Shown here: piece by piece, positions 36,035 to 45,207 of the stretch
How positions within the stretch are numbered: position 1 is the stretch's first letter
Layout of the letters: each line of letters opens with the position of its first letter
From: Telmatobacter sp. DSM 110680
GTDB lineage: Bacteria > Acidobacteriota > Terriglobia > Terriglobales > Acidobacteriaceae
Reading direction: 5' to 3'
Assembly (NCBI RefSeq): GCF_039994875.1
Contig: NZ_CP121196.1
Coordinates: forward strand, 3,720,001-3,784,000
Length of the DNA stretch: 64,000 nucleotides
Notes under the pieces: model-generated
What the model was told of the DNA's origin: nothing
Database searches by the model: none
Seen by the model: only the letters and a program-made list of their open reading frames with translations
Program-made: the position numbers and the translations under genes

Positions 36035-36523
36035 CTAGCGGTTGACGCCGGAGGCAGCTGCGAATCCTGAGGCCTGGGCGGCGGGGATATCGGTCGCGGC
36101 TTTGGGAGGTGCAAAGGATGATCCGGAGGCGTTGATGGCGTCGGAGTAGTCGGGACCGAGGCCCAGCATTTTGATGGCGCGCGAGTCGGGCATGAGCTTG
36201 GTTTGCCAGCCTTGGTCAGACTGGAATTTTTGCATGGCGGCTACGGTGGTGGAATCCCACTGGCCGGTGGCTTCGCCGGTCATATAGTGCTGCCGGATAA
36301 GCGCCTGCTGAATCTCGGTAACGCGGGCGGAGTCGATCGCCTGCTGGCCGTGCAACTTCTTGTGGCGCGACTTTGCGCTTGTCCTGCTGGGCTTGGAGAT
36401 ATGGTGCGTGGTGCCACGGGCGTGCACAGTTGACGTTTTCTTGTGCGTCGGAGTCGCGAACGCCGTTACCGCGAGAACAGAAGCGGAAAGCAGAAACGCC
36501 AGACTTGCTCGAAATGAAAGCAT
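36035..36523 (-). CDS. Exported peptidoglycan-binding-domain protein
   Basis: A 162-residue exported protein. Signal peptide MLSFRASLAFLLSASVLAVTAFA, then a basic His-, Lys- and Ser-rich linker (about residues 24-62). The middle is a PG_binding_1 domain: EIQQALIRQHYMTGEATGQWDSTTVAAMQKFQ (about residues 70-102) with the G-x-W-D-x2-T motif. A flexible Ala- and Pro-rich tail ends the protein. It probably binds the cell wall in the periplasm. No catalytic domain is attached, so it may serve as an anchor or partner. The ATG has GAGGT upstream. It is followed on the opposite strand by the strong terminator at 35976. Confidence 0.82.
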   Translation of the reverse strand: MLSFRASLAFLLSASVLAVTAFATPTHKKTSTVHARGTTHHISKPSRTSAKSRHKKLHGQQAIDSARVTEIQQALIRQHYMTGEATGQWDSTTVAAMQKFQSDQGWQTKLMPDSRAIKMLGLGPDYSDAINASGSSFAPPKAATDIPAAQASGFAAASGVNR

Positions 36524-36725
36524 GCTGGATACCTCATGGATTGAGTTTCCCGGACGCAGGAGCCGATTCTACTTGAGCGTCCACCGAGTGTGCCAAAAAA
36601 AAGTCTCTGGAACCAGGGAATTGGAGCAATTACAAAAACGAAAGTTCGATCCAGAAACTAAAGTCCAATGTTTACGTTGCACTTACGGCTATTGCCTGGT
36701 CTGTGATGCCCGTCCCTTTTGTTAG

Positions 36726-36763
36726 ACGCCGGGGAAGTGTCTGGTGAGACACCGCCCCGGCGT
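36726..36763. terminator. Long hairpin downstream of the HtrA gene
   Basis: ACGCCGGGG pairs with CCCCGGCGT and an inner GTGTCT pairs with AGACAC, giving an extended stem with a small bulge. It lies ten bases past the HtrA stop codon (minus strand). No T run follows, so it is a 3' stabiliser or weak terminator. Confidence 0.5.
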
Positions 36764-36772
36764 GGAGATTTC

Positions 36773-38422
36773 TTACAAAGTGCCGCCGACGTAGTTGAGG
36801 CCGTTCTCGGGATGGCGGGGATCCATAACTTCGAATACCACGTCATCGCCGGTCTTCAACCCCTTGACCACGGCATCGAACTGATCCTTGGTCCCGGTTG
36901 CGTGCTTGTTGATGCGGATAATGACCAGGCCCGGCTCCAGACCCTGCAGGTCGGCGAACGATCCGGTGCGAACGGACTGAATTACCACGCCTGATGTGTG
37001 AAGCTTGGAGGCGGTCTGATCGGTGATTTGGCGGACCACGAGGCCCAGCTTTTCACCAGCTTCGGAAGGATTGTCGGGAGCGTTTTGCGGCTGCTGGCCG
37101 GTCATCTCCGCGAACACCTTGTCCCGATCACCGACCGTGACGGTGGCGTCGCCGGGTTTACCATCGCGCATGTAGCCCAGACGAATGCTCGATCCCGGAC
37201 GGCGGCTGGCGATATCACTCACGAGATCGTCGCCATCCTTGATGTTGCGGCCGTCAATGGTGACGATAATGTCGCCTGGCTTGATGCCGCCCTTATCCGC
37301 CGGCCCACCGGGCTGTACCTGCTGAACCAGAACGCCGTTCTTGAATCCGTAGACACGATTTACAGCGCCAGAGAGACCTGAGCGGAAGGAGATTCCAATG
37401 GACCCGCGCGTAACCTTGTGGCTGGGGCTGATGAGGTCGTTATAGACGGCGACCACCGTGTTCGCGGGCATTGCGAATCCGATGCCCTGGTAGCCGGCCG
37501 ATTGCGTGTAGATGGCGGTGTTTACACCGATCACTTCGCCATTCATGTTTAACAGCGGACCGCCGGAGTTGCCGGGATTGATGGCCGCGTCGGTTTGAAT
37601 GAAGTGCTGGAACTGTCCGGCAACGCCGGGTTCAATGGTGCGGTTCTTGGCGGAGACGATTCCGGCAGTGACCGTTTGAGCCAGCGCGAAGGGACTGCCG
37701 ATAGCTTCAACCCAGTCACCTACCTGTGCCTGATCGGAGTTGCCCATCTTCACAGTGGGTAATGCAGAGTTTGTATCAATCTTGATGACGGCAAGGTCTG
37801 TGGCTTTGTCGGTCCCGATTACGCGGGCTGGGCGCCCGAGGTCCTGCGAATCTGGATCTGTGGAGAGCTTGACGTAGATCTTGTCAGCTTTTTCGATCAC
37901 GTGATTGTTGGTGATGATGTAGCCCTTGGGATCAACGATGAATCCGGATCCCAGAGATTCGCGCACCTGTCCGTCGTCTCCGCCGTCACCCTGGTCGGGC
38001 ATCTGACCGCCGAAGAAACGGTTGAAAAAGTCCTGGAAGTTGTTCTGTCCCTGACCTTGGCCGGGGCCCTGGTCGGGGTTCTGATCGTCGTCATTATCGC
38101 CAGGAGTTTGCGGATTGGGCTGCACACGGCTGTGGGGGTTCAGGCGCCGGCCCTTGTTCTCGACAGCTTTGGGGAGGGTCTGGGTGTTGATGTTCACCAC
38201 GGCTGGACCAACTGCTTTCGCAATTTTGACGAACGCATTGGGTTCGGTCGTAGAACTCTGGACCTTGAGGGGGGTTGCATCAGCGCTGTCGCTCGTTCTT
38301 TCCTGGCCGCGCACTCCGTGAGCCGCGAAGGAGCCGCCAACGATTGCGGCAGAGACGGTGGCGAGCAAAATGAATGTGGATGAGAGACGATGCGAGCGCA
38401 GTCGTACCAGGAGCGATTTCAT
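36773..38422 (-). CDS. HtrA/DegP-type periplasmic serine protease
   Basis: A 549-residue Do-family protease. The signal anchor (TFILLATVSAAIVGGSFAAHG) is followed by an acidic, Asn-, Gln- and Gly-rich linker (about residues 90-135). The trypsin-like domain has the His in ITNNHVIE (about residue 175), the Asp in ATDLAVIKI (about 210) and the Ser in INPGNSGGPLL (about 285), all in order. Two PDZ domains follow (about residues 335-430 and 455-545). It should degrade or refold damaged envelope proteins. The linker is longer than usual for E. coli DegP. The ATG has AGAGGT upstream. An M28 peptidase gene is divergently transcribed. Confidence 0.94.
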   Translation of the reverse strand: MKSLLVRLRSHRLSSTFILLATVSAAIVGGSFAAHGVRGQERTSDSADATPLKVQSSTTEPNAFVKIAKAVGPAVVNINTQTLPKAVENKGRRLNPHSRVQPNPQTPGDNDDDQNPDQGPGQGQGQNNFQDFFNRFFGGQMPDQGDGGDDGQVRESLGSGFIVDPKGYIITNNHVIEKADKIYVKLSTDPDSQDLGRPARVIGTDKATDLAVIKIDTNSALPTVKMGNSDQAQVGDWVEAIGSPFALAQTVTAGIVSAKNRTIEPGVAGQFQHFIQTDAAINPGNSGGPLLNMNGEVIGVNTAIYTQSAGYQGIGFAMPANTVVAVYNDLISPSHKVTRGSIGISFRSGLSGAVNRVYGFKNGVLVQQVQPGGPADKGGIKPGDIIVTIDGRNIKDGDDLVSDIASRRPGSSIRLGYMRDGKPGDATVTVGDRDKVFAEMTGQQPQNAPDNPSEAGEKLGLVVRQITDQTASKLHTSGVVIQSVRTGSFADLQGLEPGLVIIRINKHATGTKDQFDAVVKGLKTGDDVVFEVMDPRHPENGLNYVGGTL

Positions 38423-38659
38423 TCGATCTAAGACCTCTTAACTTGTTCAGCCAACTTCGGCTCTAGAAAATTCAAAGCGCCAATCTTAAGTATAGCCACT
38501 CTGGCGGGTTGCCAGTAGCGGCCGCGGGGGAGGTGCCTGAAGCGTCGGATGCCCGATTCGACGGCCGGGATACCCCAGTCTGGCTATCCAAAAACTGCTG
38601 CTGATGTATAGACGTAGCGGAGGCGGAAGAGTGTTGCATGGGGCGTGCTAACATCCGGC

Positions 38660-40186
38660 ATGGATTCCCCTCTGAAGTGGTGCAGATTCATGGTGATTGC
38701 GGCTGCGGTGTCGGCGGCCGGGGTGGCGGTGTGCTCGGGGCAGGCACAGGCTGTGCAAAGCGCTCAGGGCCCGGATCCGGCGGGGCAGCAGCCCACAATG
38801 CTGGACCGGCTGAACCAAATGCTGTCTGGCGGCAAGAGCGCCTGGACCGATGAGCAGTTGGCCACCATGGAGCGGCTGCGCGCGGCGGCAATGAAAAGCG
38901 ACTACGCCTACAAGGAACTCCAGCATCTGACAGACAACATCGGGCCGCGGCTGAGCGGATCTCCGCAGGCGCAGAAGGCGGTGGACTACGTTGCGGGCGA
39001 AATGCGATCGCTTGGTGCCGAGGTAACGCTCGAAAAAGCAGCAGTGCCTCACTGGGTTCGCGGCATGGAGACGGCCGAGTTGACGGCGTGGCCGGGCCAG
39101 GCCCCGGGGACGACCCAGAAGATCGTACTGACGGCGCTGGGCGGTAGCACCGCGACTCCGCCTGAGGGGATTACGACCGAGGTTGTAGTGGTGGACGACT
39201 GGAAGCAGTTGAACGCGCTGCCTGCGGGTTCGGTGAAAGGCAAAATTCTACTGTTCAATCATGCATTCGACAAGGAGCTTGCAGCCACGGGCCATGGACT
39301 GGAAGCGTACGGAAACGGCGTGGTATATCGCGCGGCGGGACCGATTGCGGGAGCGGCGGTGGGCGCGGTCGCAGTGTTGGTGCGGAGCGTGGGCGGAGCG
39401 GATTTCCGGCTACCGCATACAGGGCTGACTGAGTATCCGCATGCCGGAACGAAGATTCCAGCGGCAGCGGTGGCTGCCGAAGATGCAGAGATCCTGAAGG
39501 TGCTGGCGAGCCAGGGACCGGTGACGATGCACCTGACGCTGACTCCACAGACTCTGCCCGATGCGCAAAGCTACAACGTGATTGCGGACTGGAAGGGAAC
39601 TGAGCATCCAGAGCAGGTGGTGGTGGTTTCAGGGCATCTGGACTCCTGGGATCTGGGCACAGGCGCGATTGATGATGGCGCCGGCGTTGTCGTATCCATG
39701 CAGGCAATCCAGTTAATGAAAGAACTGGGGATTCATCCACGGCGCACTGTGCGGGTGATTGCGTGGATGAGTGAGGAAGAAGGCTCAGAGGGCGCAGCAG
39801 CATACATGGCCGAGCATGCGGCTGATATGGGAAATCACGTTGGCGCGATCGAGAGCGACCTCGGCGCCGATCATCCGACTGGAATTTACTACGCTGGAAA
39901 ACCGCAACTCGGCCAATGGCTGCGGCCTGTAGCACAGGTGCTGGATGCTGATGGCGCGGGTTCGCTGGTGAGCGCGCCAGAGACGGGCGAAGATATCGCG
40001 GGGATGACGGAGAAAGGCGTGCCGAGTTTTGCGCCCGTGCAGGACAGCCGTTTCTATTTCAACTATCACCACACGGCGGCGGACACCTTCGACAAGATTG
40101 ATAAGAAGCACCTGAATGAAAATGCAGCGGTGATGGCAGTGCTTGCCTATGCCCTGGCGGATTCGGCGGAGCCAGCGACGCGATAG
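38660..40186 (+). CDS. Exported M28-family zinc aminopeptidase
   Basis: A protein of about 508 residues. The chosen ATG at 38660 gives the signal peptide FMVIAAAVSAAGVAVCSGQAQA; a GTG at 38645 is in frame. The protease-associated domain occupies about residues 120-240, inside the peptidase. Metal-binding marks of the M28 fold are VVVSGHLDSWDLG (His and Asp), GAIDDGAGVVVS (bridging Asp), AWMSEEEGSEGAAAY (Glu pair) and the last His in FNYHHTAADTFDKI. It should remove N-terminal residues from peptides in the periplasm. It diverges from the HtrA gene, an arrangement that joins two envelope proteases in one small locus. Confidence 0.9.
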   Translation: MDSPLKWCRFMVIAAAVSAAGVAVCSGQAQAVQSAQGPDPAGQQPTMLDRLNQMLSGGKSAWTDEQLATMERLRAAAMKSDYAYKELQHLTDNIGPRLSGSPQAQKAVDYVAGEMRSLGAEVTLEKAAVPHWVRGMETAELTAWPGQAPGTTQKIVLTALGGSTATPPEGITTEVVVVDDWKQLNALPAGSVKGKILLFNHAFDKELAATGHGLEAYGNGVVYRAAGPIAGAAVGAVAVLVRSVGGADFRLPHTGLTEYPHAGTKIPAAAVAAEDAEILKVLASQGPVTMHLTLTPQTLPDAQSYNVIADWKGTEHPEQVVVVSGHLDSWDLGTGAIDDGAGVVVSMQAIQLMKELGIHPRRTVRVIAWMSEEEGSEGAAAYMAEHAADMGNHVGAIESDLGADHPTGIYYAGKPQLGQWLRPVAQVLDADGAGSLVSAPETGEDIAGMTEKGVPSFAPVQDSRFYFNYHHTAADTFDKIDKKHLNENAAVMAVLAYALADSAEPATR

Positions 40187-40211
40187 TGGCGTAAATATTA
40201 GAAATGCAGAA

Positions 40212-40277
40212 AGCAGATTCTTCGCTCACCACCCCCTAACTGAACTACGTTCGGGGGCCCGTTCGCTCAGAATGACA
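40212..40277 (+). repeat. Dispersed intergenic repeat, copy C
   Basis: Begins AGCAGATTCTTCGCTCACC and ends CTCAGAATGACA, the same ends as copies A, D and E, with a hairpin-prone middle (CCCCCTAACTGAACTACGTTCGGGGG). It sits between the M28 peptidase and the convergent PLP decarboxylase. Confidence 0.6.
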
Positions 40278-40311
40278 CCGCGATCTTGTTGTGACTTCAG
40301 TTGTTCTGATT

Positions 40312-41703
40312 TCAGGGTCCGGGTACGAGAATCCTGCGGGCGACTTTGATGATGGCTGTGGCGCTTCGCTTAACGTCGTCGTCTGTTGTGGCCCAGCTGG
40401 AGACGCTGATACGCATGGCGGTGTGGCCCTGCCACTCGGTGCCGCCGCACCAGCATGTGCCGTCGTCTTGGATTGCTTTGATGATCGCGCGGGACTGTTC
40501 CGCAGTCCCGAATGACACAAGGACCTGGTTGAGCACGACATCGTTGAGGATGGAAAAGCCAGCGTCCGCGAGGAGCTGCGCGAAGAGACGCGCCTGTCGG
40601 CAATTGCGCTCTACGAGTTCGCACAGTCCATCACGACCGAGTGAGCGCATGGCCGCCCACAACTCAATTGCCCGTGCACGGCGCGATGATTCCGGTACGT
40701 AGTGCCAAGGTTCGCGCTTGTCGCTGGACGCAAGGTACGCCGCGCTGATCGACATGGCGGCTTGAAGATGTTTAGGATCGCGCACAACGGCGAGGCCCGA
40801 GTCATAGGGAACGTTGAGCCACTTGTGACAGTCGATCGCCAATGAGTCCGCAGCATTGAAACCGGCAAGAAGCGGTGCGTATTGCGGAGACAATCCTGCC
40901 CACAAGCCAAATGCTCCGTCAACGTGGATCCATGCATTGGCTTCGCGGGCGCGAGGGCAAATCTGCTGGGCGGGATCAAATGCCCCGGTGTTGACGTTGC
41001 CCGCCTGAAGACAAAGCAGGGTGCGGTTGTGGAGAGGAGGAAGGGCATTCGGTCGCATTCGTCCCTGGCTGTCCACGGGAACGCGCGTGACACGAGAACG
41101 GCCGAGACCGAGAAGCGAAAGGGCCTTGAGCAGCGAGACGTGAACTTCATCGCCGACCACGACATCGATTGGTGGCGCGCCAAAGAGGCCATCTTCTTCA
41201 ACGTTCCATCCGGCGCGAGAAAGCAGGGCAGTGCGCGCTGCGGCGAGCCCGGTGAAATTGGCCATGGTCGTTCCGGTGACGAATCCGGCGCCGGAGCCTT
41301 CGGGTAATTCGAGCAGATCGATCGTCCACTGAAGCACGATCTCTTCCAGCCGGGCGCCCACCGGAGACATGATCTGCATGGCACCGTTCTGATCCCATGC
41401 GCCGGCAAGCCAGTTCGCTGCGAGAGCGGCAGGTAGCGTACCCCCTATAACAAAGCCGAAATAGCGTGGGCCGGCAGTCGCGACGGTTGCGGGCGATCCT
41501 ATGTCGTCGAGGAGAGCGAGAATTTGTGCTGGGTCTGTGGGCGCATCAGGCAGCCGGCCGCCAAGCTGGTCGAGCGCGGCGATAGACGCGGAAGGCGGAC
41601 CGACGGAACGCTCAGGAAGTGAAGAGAGATAGCTAGCGGCGCGTTTGGCGGTTTCAGCGAGCAATTTTTCCATAGGTAAATCCATCGTGCGTGGGCAAAT
41701 CAT
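40312..41703 (-). CDS. Group II PLP-dependent amino acid decarboxylase
   Basis: A 463-residue PLP enzyme of the aromatic amino acid / glutamate decarboxylase group. Marks: GPRYFGFVIGGTLPAALAANWL near the start, FVTGTTMANFTGLAAARTALL (cofactor phosphate), DEVHVSLLKALSLLG, IHVDGAFGLWAG (Asp to the pyridine nitrogen) and DCHKWLNVPYDSG, in which the Lys forms the Schiff base. The C-terminus has NQVLVSF and WQGHTAMRISVSSW. The substrate is likely an aromatic or related amino acid; tyrosine, tryptophan and DOPA cannot be told apart by eye. Two ATG starts (41703 and 41685) are possible. The next genes on the strand are a membrane protein and a DMT exporter, which might export the amine. Confidence 0.88.
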   Translation of the reverse strand: MICPRTMDLPMEKLLAETAKRAASYLSSLPERSVGPPSASIAALDQLGGRLPDAPTDPAQILALLDDIGSPATVATAGPRYFGFVIGGTLPAALAANWLAGAWDQNGAMQIMSPVGARLEEIVLQWTIDLLELPEGSGAGFVTGTTMANFTGLAAARTALLSRAGWNVEEDGLFGAPPIDVVVGDEVHVSLLKALSLLGLGRSRVTRVPVDSQGRMRPNALPPLHNRTLLCLQAGNVNTGAFDPAQQICPRAREANAWIHVDGAFGLWAGLSPQYAPLLAGFNAADSLAIDCHKWLNVPYDSGLAVVRDPKHLQAAMSISAAYLASSDKREPWHYVPESSRRARAIELWAAMRSLGRDGLCELVERNCRQARLFAQLLADAGFSILNDVVLNQVLVSFGTAEQSRAIIKAIQDDGTCWCGGTEWQGHTAMRISVSSWATTDDDVKRSATAIIKVARRILVPGP

Positions 41704-41760
41704 ACAGCCGCAAATTCAGGTGATTCATGGCAGGCACGTTGAGGCTTGGACGTGCCGAAT

Positions 41761-42135
41761 TTAATCCGGTGCACCGTCTTCCTCGGGATTGGGAACGTGC
41801 ACTCGCGCAACATCTTCGAAGTGCGTGTGCTGGTCGGTGACCAGAGCTGTGTGGCGCGCGCGGTACAAATAAATTTTCTCGCTGATGTAGATATACGGGC
41901 GATAGAAGATGAGGCCCACGATTCCGCAAATGATACCTACACTCGAAAAAAACATCGCGCAGATTTCGAGATAGCCAAGCAGGACAAATGGCTTGATGAC
42001 GACGTTGCGCGCCTCACCAAGGACGATCATGATGCCGGCCTCGACGCCGAGAAATCCAGAGGCGACCAGCAGGACGGTGGCGCTGTTCGCTAACAGCTTT
42101 GCGGGGCCACGAAGATTGCTCCACGGAGACGGCAC
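41761..42135 (-). CDS. Hypothetical membrane protein
   Basis: A 124-residue protein starting at a GTG with AAAGG eight bases upstream. Two hydrophobic helices (about residues 17-40 and 47-78) are followed by a polar tail with IYISEKIYLYRARH and an acidic end (NPEEDGAPD). No known family is apparent. It lies 57 bases upstream of the PLP decarboxylase on the same strand and about 160 bases downstream of the DMT exporter gene, so all three could be one transcript. Confidence 0.58.
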   Translation of the reverse strand: MPSPWSNLRGPAKLLANSATVLLVASGFLGVEAGIMIVLGEARNVVIKPFVLLGYLEICAMFFSSVGIICGIVGLIFYRPYIYISEKIYLYRARHTALVTDQHTHFEDVARVHVPNPEEDGAPD

Positions 42136-42293
42136 TGCGTTTGCCTTTCACTGCAGCGATTGGAGTAGGGGCCTGGCTCTCATTGTGCAACATTCGGGAG
42201 ACTGCGGCACATGAATTCCTGAAGAAGGGCTCAGGGTAAAAACCCTCGCCGGTGCGTGAGCTTTGCAGCCGCATAAGACTGGTAGCACGCTGC

Positions 42294-43223
42294 TCAGGCT
42301 TCGTGAGCAGTGGGGACGTGAGGCTGGGGGATTAATTCCGTGATGGCGATGCCGATAAGGATAAGAATGGCTCCAGAGGCGGGACGAAGGCCGAGTCGTT
42401 CCCCCATCAGCAGAAAGGAAGTGATCCACGCGAATACCGGCTCCAGGGTGAGAAGCAGCGCAGTGTGTGTGGAAGGAAGTATGGACTGCGCCCAGCTCTG
42501 GATAGAGAATGCTGCAGCCGTGGCGAGTGCTGCGGCGATAACCAGCGCGATCAACAAGCGCGGCGTGAAGTGAACGTGCGGATGCTCGATAAGGGGAAGA
42601 CTCACAGCCATGAAGATCGTGCAGAAGCCGACTTGCAAAATTGCGAGCGGTCGAAAAGGGATGCGCGGGGAGACGTGGCCGAGGGCGATGCAATGGAAGG
42701 CAAATCCGATGGAACAACCGAAGGTGAGTATGTCGCCGACATTAATGGAAGACAGATCGGGAAGAAGGGAAGACAGGGAAGATGAAGCGCGAATGTTCGA
42801 CGGCGAGGTAAGAAAGAGAATGCCGAGAAAGGCGAGTGTAGCGCCGAGGAATGCATTCCAGCGAGGAGACCGTGCACCCGGCGGACGGAGCGCAGGCACG
42901 ATGGAGAAGAGCGGAACAAGGACGACGACGAGTCCGGTGATGAATGCGGATTTGGATGGCGTGGTACGCGCGAGTCCGGTGGTCTGGAATTGATAGCCTG
43001 CGGCGAGACAAAGGCCGACAAGTGCTCCTGCGCCGATATCGGAGCGGCGGATGGTGCGCCACGACCGGTGATACGCGATGGCGAGCAGCACAAAGGCCAG
43101 CGTCATGCGAATCAGATTGAATGCTGCTGGCGTGGAGTCGGAGAGCGCGCCTTTGATGAGCACGAAGGTGGATCCCCAGACGGCCACCACAAACGTCATC
43201 AGGAGATATGCGCGCAGTTTCAT
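42294..43223 (-). CDS. EamA/DMT-family transporter
   Basis: A 309-residue inner-membrane protein with ten hydrophobic segments and the internal duplication of EamA transporters. Diagnostic N-terminus: LLMTFVVAVWGSTFVLIKGAL, with FNLIRMTLAFVLLA after it, and the second half TAAAFSIQSWAQSILPSTHTALLLTLEPVFAW, whose ALLLTLEPVFA is the typical closing motif. It probably exports metabolites such as amino acids or amines. The reading frame has no clear ribosome-binding site before the ATG. The neighbouring decarboxylase on the same strand suggests export of its product, which is inference. Confidence 0.9.
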   Translation of the reverse strand: MKLRAYLLMTFVVAVWGSTFVLIKGALSDSTPAAFNLIRMTLAFVLLAIAYHRSWRTIRRSDIGAGALVGLCLAAGYQFQTTGLARTTPSKSAFITGLVVVLVPLFSIVPALRPPGARSPRWNAFLGATLAFLGILFLTSPSNIRASSSLSSLLPDLSSINVGDILTFGCSIGFAFHCIALGHVSPRIPFRPLAILQVGFCTIFMAVSLPLIEHPHVHFTPRLLIALVIAAALATAAAFSIQSWAQSILPSTHTALLLTLEPVFAWITSFLLMGERLGLRPASGAILILIGIAITELIPQPHVPTAHEA

Positions 43224-43270
43224 GTTTTTTGATTATGTCAGTTCGGCGGGATGAGGTTCGATAAAGAAAA

Positions 43271-43345
43271 AGCAGATCCTTTTCTACGCTTACCCCATTC
43301 TGCTTGCGCAGAACAGGGCCCCAGGCTGCTCCGTTCAGAATGACA
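43271..43345 (+). repeat. Dispersed intergenic repeat, copy D
   Basis: Begins AGCAGATCCTTTTC and ends GTTCAGAATGACA. The middle contains TTACCCC and a TCTGCTTGCGCAGA hairpin. It ends one base before the stop codon side of the amidohydrolase gene (43348, minus strand), and may help to end both that transcript and neighbouring ones. Confidence 0.65.
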
Positions 43346-43347
43346 CC

Positions 43348-45078
43348 TCAGGGAAGGCGAGGCTGGCCGGCGACGAATGTTTGAACAACGTGGGTTTGAA
43401 GGATCGCGGGCGCTCCGATTTTGTAGAGATCGCGATCGACGAGGATGAAGTCTGCGTCATAGCCCGGGAGCAGTTTCCCTTTATGCTTCTCGGCGAATTC
43501 CGCGTAAGCCGAGCCTTGCGTGTAGGCATAGAGCGCCTGGCCGCGGGTAAGTTTATTTTCGGGATAGTAGGTTTTAGTTCCGGCTTCGTTCATTCGTGTG
43601 ATAGCGGCGTAGAGTCCACGAAACGGCGTGATCGGTTCAACAGGATAGTCAGTCCCGAAGGCAAGCGGGACGCCAGCGTCGAGGAAGGCCTTCCACGCGT
43701 AGGAGTACGCGGCACGTTGCGGGCCAAGGCGATCGACGGCCCAGTTCATGTCGGTGAGTAAATGATTGGGCTGCATGCTGGCGATGACGCCGAGTTTCTT
43801 GAATCGCGGGATGTCTGCGGGATCGACGACCTGCGCGTGCTCGATGCGATTCCGTGCAGATGTGGAGACGCCGGATTGCGAGAAGGCGTCCAGCGCCATC
43901 GATGTCGCCTTGTCGCCGATGGCGTGAAAGCCAAGCTGAAAGCCCGCAGCAGCACGATCGACTGCCATCTTGTTCAACTCGTCCTGGTTATATTGGGGAA
44001 GGCCAGTGTTGCCGGGATCGTCGGCAAAAGGCGCTTTCATTGCTGCGGTGCGCGAGCCGAGAGAACCGTCCATGAAGCCTTTGAGCATGCCGGTGTGGAG
44101 CAGCGGATCGTTGACGTCGTGATGGGCGCGATGTGCCTTCAGCTCATCAAGAGAATCCTTGAAGGGCAGCCACTCGCTGATGCGGAGATGAAGTTTCCCC
44201 TCCTTCTCCAACTTCTCGAAAACGAGGAAGTCTTCCCAATCACTGAAGTCTTGCACGCTGGTGACGCCATGGGTGAGCGCGTCCTCGATGGCGAGTTCGT
44301 CGCCTTTGCGGCGCTCTTCTGCGGTGGGCGGTGGGATGACTCTATAGACGAGGCCCTGCGCGGATTCGCGAAGAATGCCGGTCGGTTGGCCGCTGCCGTC
44401 GAGATCAATCGCTCCGCCTTGCGGTGGTTGTGTTTTTCCGGTGATGCCCGCAGCGGCCAGCGCAGCACTGTTGGCGATTGAAATATGCCCGTCAATGCGA
44501 TCGAGGAATGTGGGGTGATTGCCTGTTACTCCGTCAAGATCCTTTCGCGTCGGAAGCACCTTCTGCTCCCAGAGCGTGTGATCCCAGTTACCGCCAGTGA
44601 GCCAGTGGCCTGCTGGCGCGGCATCGGCTGCCGTTTTGATTTGTGTGAGCATGTCGGCGAGCGACTTGACGCCGGTGAGGTCAACGTTGAGCTTTGTGCG
44701 CCCTGCGCCGCCCAGATGCGTGTGCGCGTCGTTGAAGCCGGGAAAGATGAAAGTGCTGGTAGTGACGGAATTGAGATCGTGCAGAGCAGTTTTGGGCCCG
44801 GCGAGACGCGTGATCTCCGCAGATTTGCCGATGGCGATGACTTTAGCGCCGCGAATGGCGATCGCTTCAACGATCTGAGGCTTGTCTTCCGCGAATCCAG
44901 CGCCCGTGTAAATGACCCCATCGAAGAAGATCGCGTCGGGGGCAGTAGAGCTGGCTTTTGCAGTAGACGGCACAGGTTTCGTCACCTTGGGCGCGGAAGA
45001 CTTGGCTGGGGTGGTCTGAGCTGGACACAATATTGAACCTACGAATGCCGTGGCCACAAGGAAGCAGTTCGTGCGCAT
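43348..45078 (-). CDS. Exported YtcJ-like amidohydrolase
   Basis: A 576-residue metal-dependent hydrolase of the amidohydrolase-3 (YtcJ/N-substituted formamide deformylase) group. After a signal-like N-terminus (CFLVATAFVGSILC) and a Ser/Lys linker comes the start of the metal site FPGFNDAHTHLGG (His-x-His). LDRIDGHISIANSAAL, GFMDGSLGSRTAAM, FHAIGDKATSMALD, IEHAQVVDP and FGTDYPVEPITPFRGLY (metal Asp) are all family signatures. The C-terminus LPGYDADFILVDRDLY closes the composite beta domain. The substrate is unknown; the group includes deacylases and lactam hydrolases. A serine-threonine-rich stretch after the signal suggests surface or periplasmic location. Confidence 0.9.
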   Translation of the reverse strand: MRTNCFLVATAFVGSILCPAQTTPAKSSAPKVTKPVPSTAKASSTAPDAIFFDGVIYTGAGFAEDKPQIVEAIAIRGAKVIAIGKSAEITRLAGPKTALHDLNSVTTSTFIFPGFNDAHTHLGGAGRTKLNVDLTGVKSLADMLTQIKTAADAAPAGHWLTGGNWDHTLWEQKVLPTRKDLDGVTGNHPTFLDRIDGHISIANSAALAAAGITGKTQPPQGGAIDLDGSGQPTGILRESAQGLVYRVIPPPTAEERRKGDELAIEDALTHGVTSVQDFSDWEDFLVFEKLEKEGKLHLRISEWLPFKDSLDELKAHRAHHDVNDPLLHTGMLKGFMDGSLGSRTAAMKAPFADDPGNTGLPQYNQDELNKMAVDRAAAGFQLGFHAIGDKATSMALDAFSQSGVSTSARNRIEHAQVVDPADIPRFKKLGVIASMQPNHLLTDMNWAVDRLGPQRAAYSYAWKAFLDAGVPLAFGTDYPVEPITPFRGLYAAITRMNEAGTKTYYPENKLTRGQALYAYTQGSAYAEFAEKHKGKLLPGYDADFILVDRDLYKIGAPAILQTHVVQTFVAGQPRLP

Positions 45079-45207
45079 GGGCGCAGTTTAGCAGAGCCAA
45101 CTGCGGACAACTGGCCAACGCTTGCCGGTCTCGTGTTTATATAAATCTGCCCAGGGAAGCAGCAGAAACAACCGAACGAGATTCAAACAGATAGGAAGGC
45201 CCTCAAC

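Noticed and set aside
39255..39935. 226-codon frame opposite the M28 peptidase
   Set aside because: Antisense shadow; Pro/Ser/Arg-rich with no family features.
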